DNA of 64,000 bases, from positions 13,020,001 to 13,084,000 of the forward strand of contig CM034105.1 in assembly GCA_019914945.1 (NCBI GenBank), given 5' to 3'. This stretch comes from Typha latifolia. Lineage: Eukaryota; Streptophyta; Magnoliopsida; Poales; Typhaceae. Positions within the stretch are counted from its first letter, which is position 1, and every line of letters starts with the position of its first letter. The notes beneath the pieces were generated by a model, which did no database searches, had not been told where the DNA came from, and worked only from the letters and a program-made list of their open reading frames with translations. Made by a program: the position numbers and the translations under genes. This document shows, piece after piece, positions 36,631-49,800 of the stretch.

Positions 36631-37811
36631 GTCAGTGGTGGTAATACTGGATGCAATTTGGTCTACCAAATATCTCATCTTGCAGCTTGACCGGCTAATA
36701 TGACATGGCCTCAAGTCTTGCCTAGAGTTTCACTATATATTAGGCGTTCTCTTTCACCCTGGCAGTGATTCACCAAGCCTTTTCTTCTCTTTTGGTGTGT
36801 TTGTTCTGTAATTGTGTAGCTCTTTTCCGGCACTTGTTAAGTGGTTGTACAGTTAACTTGGCCATATATACTTTTTACTTCCCTCTCTTTCACCGTGTCT
36901 TAGAGCATTATGCGATTAAAAATGCCTGCTAAATAAAGCTGATAGCATTCGATTTGGATGTAACAGTGAGGTAGTTGGGTCACTCTTTTCCTTCTTTCTG
37001 TGAGTTCGTTGAGTGAGAGTTAGTTGAGTCACTCTTTTCCTTCTTTCTGTGAGTTTGTTGAGTGAGAGTTATCCACTACCTCTTTATGCCTGTGGCCCTC
37101 ACTCTCATTAAAGATAATTAGTCTTGGTGACAGCCTAACTTTCTACCGTCAAAAATTGAAAGAAATTAATTAGGCTTCGTCTGCAGATGGTGATGTGTTG
37201 GATTTTTTTGGTTATATCAAACAACCACCCACGATTTTTCTATACATCGTAGAAAAAGCCACTACCTTTCAATGGATTATTTATGTCCTGCTTGCACATA
37301 GAATTTCCTATACATCAACATCATTATTTAACACATCCTACACAATAACACTGCTGTTCAACAGATTCTTATAAGTATCCATAGCACGAGATGACCAAGA
37401 TAGATAAATAGTGTTAAGCCTCTGGCTAATATAAAGCTGTATAAGAGTAAATTCACATAGGGATAGGACCGGAGTTTCTGAAGCGAAACATATACCACTC
37501 ATTTAATTCCTTATATAGACAATCTCAAAACGTCAGTGTAACTGACCCCAAGAATTCCACTGTGGATGAGCTCTCTTATTTGATTCTAAGCAATGTGGCT
37601 TCTAAGACAGCAGATCACTCGGAAAATGAAAAGAATTCTATCACCAGCTCATCTCCATCCTTGCAATAATCAAAATAAAAAGCAGCACGAAAAATGCAGG
37701 CAGGAATGAGAAAGAATGCCCAAGTTGGAGATAACTTGCAGAGATAACCCCGGGTGATCATGATCTGTGCTCCAACTTGGATGTGAAACCTTCACCCATA
37801 TCTCAATGTTA
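36631..37811. other. Convergent 3' spacer, with a 49-bp tandem duplication
   Basis: 3' flanks of the CID-like gene (plus) and the GT14 gene (minus). No gene seen. The 36973-37070 stretch is a duplicated segment, listed separately. Confidence 0.6.
36973..37070. repeat. 49-bp tandem duplication, two copies
   Basis: Copies are at 36973-37021 and 37022-37070. They differ at only two positions, a G/A near the start and a C/T in the GAGTTCGTTG/GAGTTTGTTG segment. They lie in the spacer behind the CID-like gene. Confidence 0.95.
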
Positions 37812-40800
37812 CTATCGCTTGCATGAGTTTGACTGCGCCTTAGATTCTTTTACAAGCTTCCTCATTAATTTCCCAAACATCTCTGCTTGAGAGCTAGGTC
37901 TCACAATGTTGGCGTTGCCCCACTGGGAGCACGGATCAGTCCACCACCTCTTTTTGGCAGAGCACCAAGCCCCTGGAACCGGCCTGTTGCGCCAGCGCCC
38001 GAGTATTTTGTCATCAATCTTGTCTAGAACTGGTTCATACTCCCGGAACTGCCTTGCAAAAGGCACTCCACTCCGTATCATCTTGTCATAATCAGTCATG
38101 TTCAGGGAGTGGGGTTCCATCCCCGGCGGATCATCCCACACCATATACCGTAGGTCAGTGTTCACCGTCATGCTCTGGAAATCAGGAGAGTTGCATATAA
38201 CTGAATGGAAATAGCCTTCTTGGGACAATACAACATTTGTAAAGTACAAGAGAAGTGTCCGAGGAAGATTGTTCCAACCAAGAATGCAGTACTCTATAAA
38301 GCTTCGGCTTAGAATGACCCATGGTGAACCTGTTCGAAGAACATGTTACATAATGGTGAGGAAAGAAATAAAAATGGCTAGGATACGGCAAAACAAATTG
38401 GTCAGAAGAGAAAATTTGCCTGTGAAGAATTTAAAAGAATCAGGAGTTGTCCGCTTCTCTGAAGCTTGAAAGTACTGGTTCCTCCCCGCCAAGTATATGC
38501 CAGCATCTACTATAATGGGTTGAACTCGCTGAAATCTGCAACAATGTAACTGTCAAAATTAGTACTACAGTTTCAAAGGAAGAAAACATTCATGAGGATA
38601 TTAAAGAGTTAAATAAATGACTTTACTCTTTCCATCCAATGTCACTAGAGTGATCTATGAAATTGAGGTCCCTTGGCACAGAGGAGAAGACATGAATTAG
38701 GTCTGCAAGAAAAAGTAAGAATAATGTAGGTATCATTTATCAGTATGCCACTGTAGATCTAGCATAAACGGGCATCATTCAGAAAGCACCAATAACAAAA
38801 TGAGAGCACAAAATCCTTTCGAAACTTCAAAGTTCAAACAGAATAAGAAGTGTGCATGCATTGTCATATTGTGAATGAACAAACAAGATAGAATGTGGGC
38901 ATGATATTAATGATGAGAAACATAATTACCAATAAATGATTCATCTGAACAAAAGTAAAAAATGTTAAAAAGGAACTAAGCTACAGAGAAAAGGAAAAGA
39001 AAAAAAATATTTGAAAGGACAACATTAGTTGCAAAAATCATTAACATTGGAAGAATCATTTTAGATCAGGGTTTCACATTATCAGATTTTCAACAATAAT
39101 AAGAAAATTCCATTCATAACTTTTACAATAAAATACATGATAATCTAATCCACTAGTAAAGCCATGAGCAAAAGGTTAGCTAAAAGAATTAAAATCCAAA
39201 AGCAAAGACATGTGCATGCGAGAAGAGGTTTAAGAAATATGCTTAAAAGAAATTTCATAAACCCCCCAAATGTCATCAAATTTTCACCAGCCACCCAAAC
39301 AAGGCCACTTCTCCTAGTCGCTTTGTCATTCACTCTGTTGATACATTGCACGGCAGAAGCCAACTATAACTAACAAAAGTGGTGCAGCAGTTCAAACTTC
39401 AAAGCCTACAGAAAACTTTCACTTAAGGAACTTCACATACAAGAGAAGCATAACTAAAAGACCTATTTAAAAGAAAGTCTATGACTTTCCGCTCCAGATC
39501 TAGGAATTTACCCTGAAAAGCACTATAATAAAACATGTGATTATCAGTCATAAGTCATAATTATCTGCCACCATTAACAAATCAAAAAATTATAGCAACC
39601 TCTGTTGGTTTACAGATTAAAGTTGTAGGTTGTATACTAGTTACTCTCAAATAATAGAATGAATTGACTCATAAGACACTAAGAAACATTTGATCTTAAG
39701 GATAGTTTGTCATCTTCTTGTTATCTTCCTCTTTACTGGTAAGTTCCACAACTTACATGCGCCTTAGCATTAAAGACGATTAGACAAAATATAACACTTT
39801 AAAACTATCTCCATATGCATATTCACAAATAGTAGAGGAAAATAAAAGAACGAGACAATGATCCAGTATTGTGTTTTATGTCGGTAAAGTCTCAAGCAGT
39901 ATGTATACATCAGTAACAATTTCTACTGATAGATATCCACATATCCTGCATCCATAGTTTATTTTAAGTTATTCCAATCTCCTAATTTCCCTAAAATTAA
40001 AATAAATCAAGAAGATAATATACTTCTTACTAAAACTTGCAAAGGTTAGAAGAATTTAGCTTCCTAAAGTAACTTGAAAACGAATTTTGAGGAAAGAACG
40101 CAGGCACAAATGAAAAAACTATATCACAGTAAATTGCAAGAGATCGGCAGATATCTACATACGTAAGTCAACGTGAAATTCAAAGTAAACAAACCAACTT
40201 AGTTCCTCGAATCTAAACATCTAGCAAAGACGACTCAAATTATGGACTTGAACAAGCACTATATTCAATAGTTAAAGCAAAAACTCAAATCTTTCCAGAT
40301 CTAGCCTACCAAAATCAGGACACATAAAAAAAAAAACCAAACTTTTTAAAATAGCTTACAATCCCAGATCGCCAAAAAAGCTCGAAACCACCAAAAACAA
40401 ATAAAACAAATAAAATTGCATTGTTCCAGTACAAATCCAACGTACCATCCTGGGTGACGAGCGGATAATCTGCGGCATTTAACGTCACGAACCAATCCCA
40501 TCCGTCATCAATCCGGAGAAGCACGGCCGCCGCCCGCAGCGTCGCCGCCAAGCCCGATGACCCCATGTGGGTCCCAGCGGTCGGCCGCCCGACAATGTCG
40601 ACATTCCCGAAGGCCCTCGCGGCGGGGAGGGATCGGAGAACAGCAACAGCGAGGTCGGCACGCTCGGATTCGGGGGCGTCGGCGGAGAGGTGGAGGACGT
40701 ACCGATTTCTCGGGTGGTACACGGCGAGGAGGAGGCGTAGGAGCCGCCGAGAGTCGCCACGGCCCCCGGCGAGGAGGTAGGCGAAGGATGGAAGGTGTTG

Positions 40801-40950
40801 GGGCCCGCGGCGGAGGTAGGTAGGAGGAGAGTGGTGGGAGAAGAGAGCAGAGGAGGCGGAGAAGCCAGAGAGGGCGGAGAGGAAGAGGAGGAGGGAGACG
40901 AAGGAGATAGAAACGAGGGGGAAGAGCCATTTCTCGGGGGACCTTGACAT
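37812..40950 (-). CDS. GT14 (Core-2/I-branching) glycosyltransferase, GlcAT14-like (4 exons)
   Basis: Exons on the minus strand: 40950-40446, 38702-38627, 38535-38420 and 38329-37812, giving 404 residues. A signal-anchor (LFPLVSISFVSLLLFLSAL, about residues 10-28) after a basic MSRSPEKW indicates a type II Golgi protein. Conserved GT14 blocks follow: FAYLLAGGRGDSRRLLRLLLAVYHPRN, YVLHLSADAPESER, DWFVTLNAADYPLVTQDGDLIHVF, NFIDHSSDIGWKEFQR, then FFTGSPWVILSRSFIEYCI, FTNVVLSQEGYFHSVIC and DDPPGMEPHSLN. Arabidopsis GlcAT14A-C of this family are beta-glucuronosyltransferases acting on arabinogalactan-protein glycans. Intron 3 has a GC donor (ACAG|GCAAAT), and the conserved TGSPW across the junction requires it. 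Exon 1 is far more GC-rich than the rest. A long out-of-frame ORF starts 53 bases upstream and overlaps the start codon. Confidence 0.9.
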
Positions 40951-40975
40951 GACCCCAGGAGCATGGGATCTGCGG

Positions 40976-41054
40976 CTAGGGTTAGGTTTAGGGTCAGGTG
41001 CATGGGATTCCCTCGCCGGAGGAGGAGATCAGAGCCATCGGATTAGGGTTAGGG
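40976..41054 (-). promoter_or_regulatory. Telomere-like (telo-box) repeats in the GT14 leader
   Basis: On the minus strand 40976-40995 reads as degenerate CCCTAAACCTAACCCTAG, and 41042-41054 reads CCCTAACCCTAAT. These resemble the plant telomere unit and the telo-box found in leaders and promoters of growth-related genes. They lie 26-104 bases upstream of the GT14 ATG. Confidence 0.5.
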
Positions 41055-41164
41055 CTATAGGAGATCTCATCTCTCTCGTTTTCTCTCCCTCTCTCTCTCT
41101 CTCTCTCGACTCTAGTTTCGTCGGTTTGTTTCTTCGAAAGGAACGATTCGGGTACGGACTTCGC

Positions 41165-41165
<1 letters not shown>

Positions 41166-41222
<57 letters not shown>
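41166..41222. repeat. (GA)n microsatellite upstream of GT14
   Basis: About 28 GA dinucleotides (CT on the coding strand), 216-272 bases upstream of the GT14 ATG, probably within the leader or core promoter. Confidence 0.95.
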
Positions 41223-41224
<2 letters not shown>

Positions 41225-41339
41225 GGGAAACGGATCAGGAAACGGATTTCGCAGATCTTGGGATACAGGGTTACTGTCTGGAAGATGGGAAACGCGTTCT
41301 TATGGTGGTGCCTGAGTGCAAATGAAGCATAGTCTTTAG

Positions 41340-43883
41340 CACCTTTTACCTTATCAAAGATTAAGATCTACAACCAACCTTAAATCAAAGTTTTCAATTT
41401 GACACCGACATTTTTTATTAATACATTTTTGGGTTATCTATTTAGGAGTTTCTCATGGTGTGGCGATGATTTAATGAAGAATGCAGGGGTCAAATTAAAA
41501 AATTTGGACGCACAGTAGCAGATAATGAGATAATTGTTTACACGAAAATCCAAACATATTTAAAACTTTTTGTTGAAACGGTCAAAACACCGTGCATTTT
41601 ATTTTTATTATCATTCACCGACCCTATTATATGCATATTTATCAATATACTATCCAATTTTCTTTTAATACCCTGTTAATTTTCTTAATTGTTAGTCGCC
41701 GTATAATACGAGTTGAGTAAATTATAGATGCAAAATAATTTTAACACCCTTCAGTAAGTTTATTGAAGTTGAGGTAAAAATAAAGAGGAAAACCAAAATT
41801 TGAAGTAAATGAGAGGTATTTGTAATGTTGATCCATTGGTAAGATTTCAAGGTTCATCTTTGACCTGGATATAGAAGACGAGAATGATTCCATTCAAAAT
41901 GGAACAAATTTTTTTCTCATCTGCAGTAGACAATGCAATGCAATCATCTTTGGCTTGATCCTAAGGAGTTTTTCTAAATCTTCTTCTCCTTTTTTTTTTT
42001 GTTTTTTTTTTGTGCAAAAAAGGTCTCTATGCTAAACACCATCTTAAATTTATAATACTTAAAAGAAAGTTGGTATGAATTAAACATTTAAGTATCATAT
42101 GATGAGAAATGCACAATAGACAAGACAAAGTTGCCAAACCAATGACTTGGCAAACATGATAAAATAACACAAGTTTCATCATCAGTGAAACAAACTTTAC
42201 ATAATAATAGATATCAGAGAAGCAGAGGCAACCAGAAATGTACTAAACCTGCCAGAATACAGTGATATATAGTACGTGATTATTGAAATATTTATGCCAA
42301 TGTCATTGGTGTACCAGCTCTCAGCAACCTAATTATAAAAAGCAAATTATAGAACAAATTCCTTGAAGGAAGAATAAGACTAGACTAACATTTTAAGTGC
42401 TGAATACTAATTTTATACAATCTTCACTTACAATTCTAGCTTACTGTTAATTGTGTCCACTGATGAGCGAAATGATAGCAAAGTTTAAAGTACCAAAGAA
42501 ATTCATCCCAAATACATATTACCTCACAATCACCTACCTAAATGACAGAAAATGCAAAATATAAAATTTTAAATATCTACATAAATCTCATATAACACAA
42601 CCACTTTGACTTAATAAGGGTTCACATTGTGAAAGATCTAACCATTGACTAGACAAGATAAGTATTTGGGAAATAGATAAGTTATCCAGTAGAGGCGTAC
42701 CATGCTGAATTGGTCATTTAAATAGGCCCCATCTGCAGTCCAGGGCATTCCCTCAGAAGCGTGTCCTTTATAGTATCAGATCTACTCAATAATTTACTGC
42801 CTCAAGGCACTGTAAATGATCTGGATGGGAATCTTTCACTGTCATCAAGATAAAGCAGCCTAACTGGCTACTCAAACATAGTAACCATTAGAACAAAATT
42901 AGAAGCTAAGTTTGGATTTATTTTCGTAGAACCTTACCTTGAATCCAATGAAATGACTAATTACAGCATGTTAGGAGGACAGATGATCTACCCAGGATAA
43001 ATCTCATATCTATTTACTAGTTTCATGTATATATATCAGTCAACTGACTGTTTGTATAAAAGGAATTGATTGTTAGGCAGATGTGATGAAATAGTTGTCA
43101 TTTGTGAACAAAGCTGAAAGTCACATCAAACTAAAGAATTTCCCACATTACCCAGAGAAAAATAAACCGGTACACTCCGGAAGAAATTAGAACTGTGAAT
43201 GAACACCTCTTTCGTCTAACTGAAAAACAAATTATAAGCATGCAAAATGCAGCAAAATAGTCCTCTACATTGAGTAATATCTGAAGGCAAACAACAATAG
43301 ATTCTCCAAGAATGATCACCTAGAAGTACAATCTATGAACTCCGCCATTATACAGTGCTCAAAACTCTATTTTCTTCACCAGTCATCCAAACAGATTATA
43401 CCTTTTGTTGAGACATTTGGAAAAGAATATGGTACTTTGGTAACCACATCCTATACAACCAAACAAGTCCTTGTTAACTGACAAAAAATGATGGCTTTAA
43501 GATCCAAATGCAGCACATTTCAGACAGCAGGTATTAGCTTTCGCAGCATGCAGTGAAGCATGAACAGCCATCTCAATGAGCCCTTGTATGACATTAGCTG
43601 CGCGACGGAAGAAAAAAAATCCACAGAATTAGTGTGAAGCAACAAAATATTCCATCAGTTCAACTTGTACAACATAATGCTAGGTAGGATAAATTTGTGT
43701 GGAAAGAGTGAAAAATAAGAATATTTAGCAAGTACTTATATCAGTTTATGCTAACGTAGAAACAGATACTATATGGTTGTATGAGAACTTAAGATGAGTA
43801 CACGGAACATTAACATATAGATAAAGGAAACTTAAAATATAAACCTCTCACCTTTAGCTCAAAGAATGTCTAGAGAATTGGAT
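41340..43883. other. Intergenic between GT14 promoter and MYBBP1A 3' end
   Basis: About 2.5 kb of AT-rich DNA. Short frames (for example 43131-43319 minus) match nothing recognised. The right part is likely the MYBBP1A 3' untranslated region. Confidence 0.55.
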
Positions 43884-46800
43884 TTACTGATTTAATGCCT
43901 TAAAAGGAGTAAATGCAGTCCCTAGCTGCGATTGACAGAGAAGACAGGCATCAGGTGTCAATGCCTTAAGGAATGATTTCTTGAGGTCAAGCACGGAGAT
44001 TGTATCCAAGACTCTCGTACAAAATCTTCGTACTTCAGCACGGCGAGATTGTTTTTCTGGCAACTTCGATAGAAGTTCTCGGATCAGCTCACAAAGAGCC
44101 TTCAAGTGTTTCTTCAATAGCTTAGATGAACCTGAGACATCCTTATCTAGCTCCCCTTTGCTTCTTGGTACCCAGGATTTCAATATGCACTCTACCAGAT
44201 CTAGTGTTTCAATTCGTCGAAATTCTGATTTTGCACTTCCACATTTTTCCAAGAGGAAGCCAAAAAGCTGCCGAGCAATCCAGGGATGTCTTCGAATAAC
44301 CTCCTTCACAAAACCAAGCTTTAGACGGGATTTTTTATTATTAAAGTAGTCAACCAATATATTGCGAAATATATCTACAGCTCCCTCCAGTTGAGGTTCA
44401 GAAAAATTTCTGGAATTTATGATTTTCAATATCCAGAATGTCGAGTTCTGAGCTACAGAAGAAATCGTCTTGAATCGGGAACGTGATGCAGATTTCAGAC
44501 ATTTCTCCAATAGGGTCTCAAGACTAGAAATCTCAACTTCAGTGCCTTTAGGGTAATCTTTTGCCTTAAAAATCTTTTTCTGCAAAATTCCACCTATACG
44601 CTGTCTAAGCTGCTCACCACCATCACCAGTATGTGATTTGATAAAAGCTTGCATTAAGTAAGAATACACTGTCAACACCTGAGTCTTTCCTGTATAAGAA
44701 AGAAGATTTGACAAAAGATAATCAAAATGTAAGCAAATTCCCGGTTGTGCAATTGACAAGCAAGTAAAATACAAATAGGGAAACAAATAGGAACCTGTAA
44801 GAAGAAGAAAAAAAGACAATGAAATAGAAAAGAAAAGAATTTCTGTGTTCCTGCATAAAATCTTAGTGCTTTAAACATTAATTGTATCTAGAGAAGCAGC
44901 TCAAAGACATATTAAATGTCTTGCAAACTTTCCTTCTTTCAAGTATATAGCAAAAATTATAAATATTAGTTTTGACAATGCAATTTTCCTTGCAAAGGAA
45001 AAAAAATCACAAAAGTGTTATTGGGTGTACTACCTGGATTCTTCTGCAGGAATATTTCCAGTAGTGCAAGCACACGAAATTTGAAAGGCATAAGCTGGGA
45101 TTGGACACCATCATTTGTGGAAATTTTACGTTCCTTGAAGACCCGTGCAATATATGGATCAATCCGGAACATGGCATCATCATCCATATCATCAGATTCA
45201 TCAGAAACAGGGAGCTCTTCATCTTTTTCTGTAAGTTCTGGATCAGTTGCGTCAACTCCAACCATTTCCTCTGAATTATCCTCATCATTCTTGTTTACTT
45301 CTTCATCAACAACTTCAGCTCCAGACTTTCCTTCAAAATCATCCCCATGATCATCACTATCACCTGTCTCAGCAGGATCAATTACGTCATTTTCCTCAGA
45401 TTCTTCAATTCCAAGAAAATCATCCTCTTCATCATCTTCATCACTTCCACTTCCAATTGTCTGATGGCGGTGAGGTTTTAGATCTTTCTTCACAATTCTC
45501 AACATTTGAAGAAGTCCTGCATCTGTTATCTCATCACAAAAGAATCTGAAAACCTGAGAGGAAAAGCAAGAAAGTTAGGTGAAATGCTAAAGTTACATTG
45601 CCATCAAGCAGAAGCAAAATAATACCAGCTATAAATTCCTGGTTGTTCTTGGAATAGAAGTTATATAATGCTGCTACTCTGACATCAAATTATTTGTTCG
45701 GAAAAAAAAACACCATGATAAGTTTTACTGTTTTCCCATTAATTCCAAAATTTGATGAAGTTTTTATAACTAAGATGTCCAACAGATAATAGGGAACAAT
45801 ATCTATGCTTATGCTTCCAATTCTTTAAACTTGAAAGTATCTTATTTGTGCAGTTAATGGACAATCCAACTTGCCTGTTCAACAGCAAAACATGTAGGAC
45901 CGGATGACTGAGGCAAAAGAGAAAGCAAAGTGTCCACTAGCACATTCATAAATTCTGGAGTTCCATTTTCATCAAATTCATCTTCCTCCTCTGATGAATC
46001 ACCATGAGCAGCAGAAGGAAAAGCCTTCTTGCAACATATGACTATTTCTATTGAAGCTTCTGAAAATTCCCCTGGTCGGAGAAGGACTTGTAGCAACAAC
46101 TGGATGAGGAGATAACGCAATGCATGAATCTTAGTGGCATCTACTCCAGCCTTATCTTTTGTTTCCTTTCACAAACAAAGAATGGAGCCAAAGAAAAGTT
46201 AGACAAGTAATCTAAACAATGGAATAATAAAAGTCATACTGTGAACATATGGAAACAAAATTAAGATCTTAGCCTAGTAGGATAAGCTAAGTTAAATAAG
46301 TTCAAACAACACAGTAAACAGAGAAACCCTTAACGAGAGATCCACCCCTTAATGAGAGATCCACCTAAATTGTGTAGAAATAGGTAACCAAAGCAACAAG
46401 ATAACTAGCCAAATGAACAATTACTCACCAGAAAGGAGCATGCACAAAGTAAACCTTGCTTCCATGACCAAAGAGGAACCACGTACTATCAGGCCCAACC
46501 AAGAATTGCCAAAAGAAGATGAACGAGTGGAGTGTAGAAAGAAGGTTCGGTCTGGAAGCTCAGTAAAGTAACTTTATTCCCACTTATTTCAATAGTTGTA
46601 CCAGACAGATTACTTTTTTGTGGGAATAACAAATGGTAAAGTTGAATTGAAAAAGAAACTGTCCTTTTTTCTATTTTTGGGAAGACGGATCTTGATTTTA
46701 TAAGTTGATTTCAAGGCTGTACTATAAAAAGACATGACTTATCTAAATACCAAAGTCTAATCACTTAATGGTATCGTACTTGAAAGTATTGTCAATGTAT

Positions 46801-49800
46801 AAAAGATTGTTGCAGTAAATGGGGGATGGGGGGAAGAGAGACTAACTACTATAGGCATCGAACACCTAAATAGGATGTCTGGAAATCAAACTAGATCAAA
46901 AATAAGTAGCATAAAGGGTGCAACACTGCAAAGAGAACTGTCTAGCCTTGCCCTCTTTTTAGAAAATGTTGTTTCTATGGCCTGAACCTATCACCTCTTT
47001 AGATAAAAGTGGCAAGGTTTACTGTCACTCCAAGTGACAAATAGATAAATCAAGTCAATATTACATAAGATAATTTGTACAGCCAAAATAATTTGTACCT
47101 CACGAGAAAGTGTAGATTCCATTGCTTGCAGCTTCTTAAATGCCTTTTCATCTTCATTGCTCAAGGTCCTATAGAGTGATACTGAAGGGATGTTACAGAG
47201 TGTATTAAGGAAACACATGAAGTAAGATCCTAGGTCATTAAGCTCAGGATCGTTAATAACATGCGGGCTCTCCCCTCTCTGTGCATCTTCTAATAATAAC
47301 TGAAGCTGCTCTATGCACATGCTTCGTAAAGAGCTGGAAATGGCAGCTTTTGGCCACTTAAACTTTTCCTGCAACTCAAATGATGTCACCTCAGTCCCCA
47401 AGGAGGCAGAGAACAAACCCTGAACTGCTAGAAATTTCATTATTTCTGCCTGCACCCGAAATTTCTCTTTGACAAACTTCTCTGTGTCAGTATCGCTCAA
47501 AGACTTCAAACTGGAATCTAGTTTTAGATTTTTTAGAACACGAGGCATGGTATCTATTACCCAGTTCTTCAAAAAATCTGAATTTCCCTGGGCTTGAGGA
47601 TCCCTATCTTCTGTTGAACCCACTTCAGAATTCTCATCAGTGGTCTGACTCTGATCAGAAGGTTCATCTGTAACAGGACCTTCATCTACAAACAAGGACA
47701 TCAAGTTATGAACAAAAAGTATGCAACCTGGGGCACTAGAGAATTTGGCAACCAGCTGTTTGACTGTTCGTGTTTGTGTAGTGCTGTCAAATCTACCATT
47801 GCTGTACTTCTGCAATGATACAATAGCTGCAACACGCCGATCATCGTTATCACTAACCAAATTTACTAATTCCTTCAAAAAATGCTGACCAGCATTATAT
47901 AACCAGGATGTTTCATTTGACAGAATGTCCATTAAGCAGTGGATGATTTTGTTGGAGAGGACAATTTGAATGCATGATTCAGGCAGTCTTGGGAGGAGAA
48001 TAAGAAGAACATTAAGTGCCAAATGCTTCCTGTCGTGGGATGACAGCAGCAATGATCCTTCAATGACAACCTCAAAGAAACTACGAAGATTATTAGCAAT
48101 ATCCTCAGAAGAGCTACCTTTCTTACTCCTTTTGTGCTTCTTACTAGAACTTGAACACACTGCAGCATCTTCTTGAGATGCCATTTCTGGTACAAGTATG
48201 TTTACCACCAAGGGCCAAATGCTGTGCAGACGAGGCAGACAGAAGGTTGATTCCTGAAGAGACACGAAGTCCAAATAGTGAAATTTAGCTGAAAGAAAAT
48301 TGGTTTAATACATATAATACAAAGCAACTATAAATGCACATCCCCATCAACTGATTATGCTACATCATGGCTATTTCAACAGCATCGTCAACAAGCTTGT
48401 AAGATTAATATATCAAACGCAATGTCTAATCACCTAGATATATCAGTTTAAAAAAATTACCTTGAAACAAGGCAAAATACATGAAAGGTGATCTCGTGTA
48501 AAAAAGTTATCACTACTGAACGGATGTGGCAGGAGCTTTCTAAAGAGTTCAATATCCACATTAAGTCTCTCTTGCAACTTCAAGGCTAGCAACAGTGCAT
48601 CAGGATCTCCAACTTCAGCAGCTTTATCCATCCATTGATGCATGCCAGGAGCTTTAATGACTTCAGTCAATATAGCTTCACCTGGAAGCTGTAAAGCTAA
48701 TACAAACATTTATCAGATCTAACTAAATTTATATATATGATAACAATTTATGGGGAAACATATAGTAGACTAGTAGGGATACCACCTATTTCAGGTACTT
48801 TAATGAAAATATAAGCAGGTTAGGCCTAGATTTTGAAGAGTAGTATACTACAAAGTAAAACACTGAATAGAAAACTTGCCTTTCTACAGCCTTGTTCTAC
48901 ACTATTCATCAATATTGGAGCATTAATTTCCCATACTGATTAACAGCAACTTTCCCATGGTCTTTGTAAAATAACAATGTGGCACTATACACTTAAATAG
49001 TTACCCACATAAGCTCTAAATTTTCTCTCCTTTAACCTTCTCGATACTTTATGTTCTTTCAAATTTATTCATGCATATCTGCTAAATTCTAAACATTTAT
49101 AAATTAAACTACTAGGATTTCAAACACTCAGATAGGCATCCACCTATCACATGTATGCTATAAAGTACATTGTAATGTAAGCATGTCACAGAGGTTACAT
49201 TGTCATAATACATACAATTTTAACTGATTAATAAAACTGAATCCATACATCCCTTGATTATAATGACCCTCTAGAATATACCTTCTCAACCATATCCAAA
49301 ATGATAGAAGTGGCTGGCTCACTTAAGTAGCGCTTTTTGCCCGCAAGTGAGATGACAACGCTCATAAAATCCTTGACAATAGATGTTTTATCATCCAAAA
49401 TCCACTCTGTGGCAATTCTTCCAGATCTAGCAAGTGATCCATAAGAAAATAGGCGACCCAAAAGGTTATCTTTAACTTCCTGAAGTAATAAGTAAGCAAA
49501 TATCTTAGATACAACAAGAGTAGAAAAGTTAATTAGTTGTTTACATGACAAGAATGCACGCTAGGTGTTACCTGACCCTTCATTGAAGATGAAACTTCCA
49601 GCAAATCAACTATCAGTTTCATCAGGGAGTCCACCTTGATAGCAGGAATTGCCCCAACTACAAGTGTTAAACCCAGCGCAAACCCTTGTCTCGCGCACTA
49701 CATATAAGAATCAATTCAAGATAGTGTTAAATATGATATCAACACCTTATTGCCTATTTGAACTGAAACTTTGCTGCCTTCCACATGAAACATATTAGCC

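Noticed and set aside
43131..43319. Hydrophobic minus-strand frame between GT14 and MYBBP1A
   Set aside because: Short, AT-rich and hydrophobic as chance frames in T-rich DNA often are; no conserved features.
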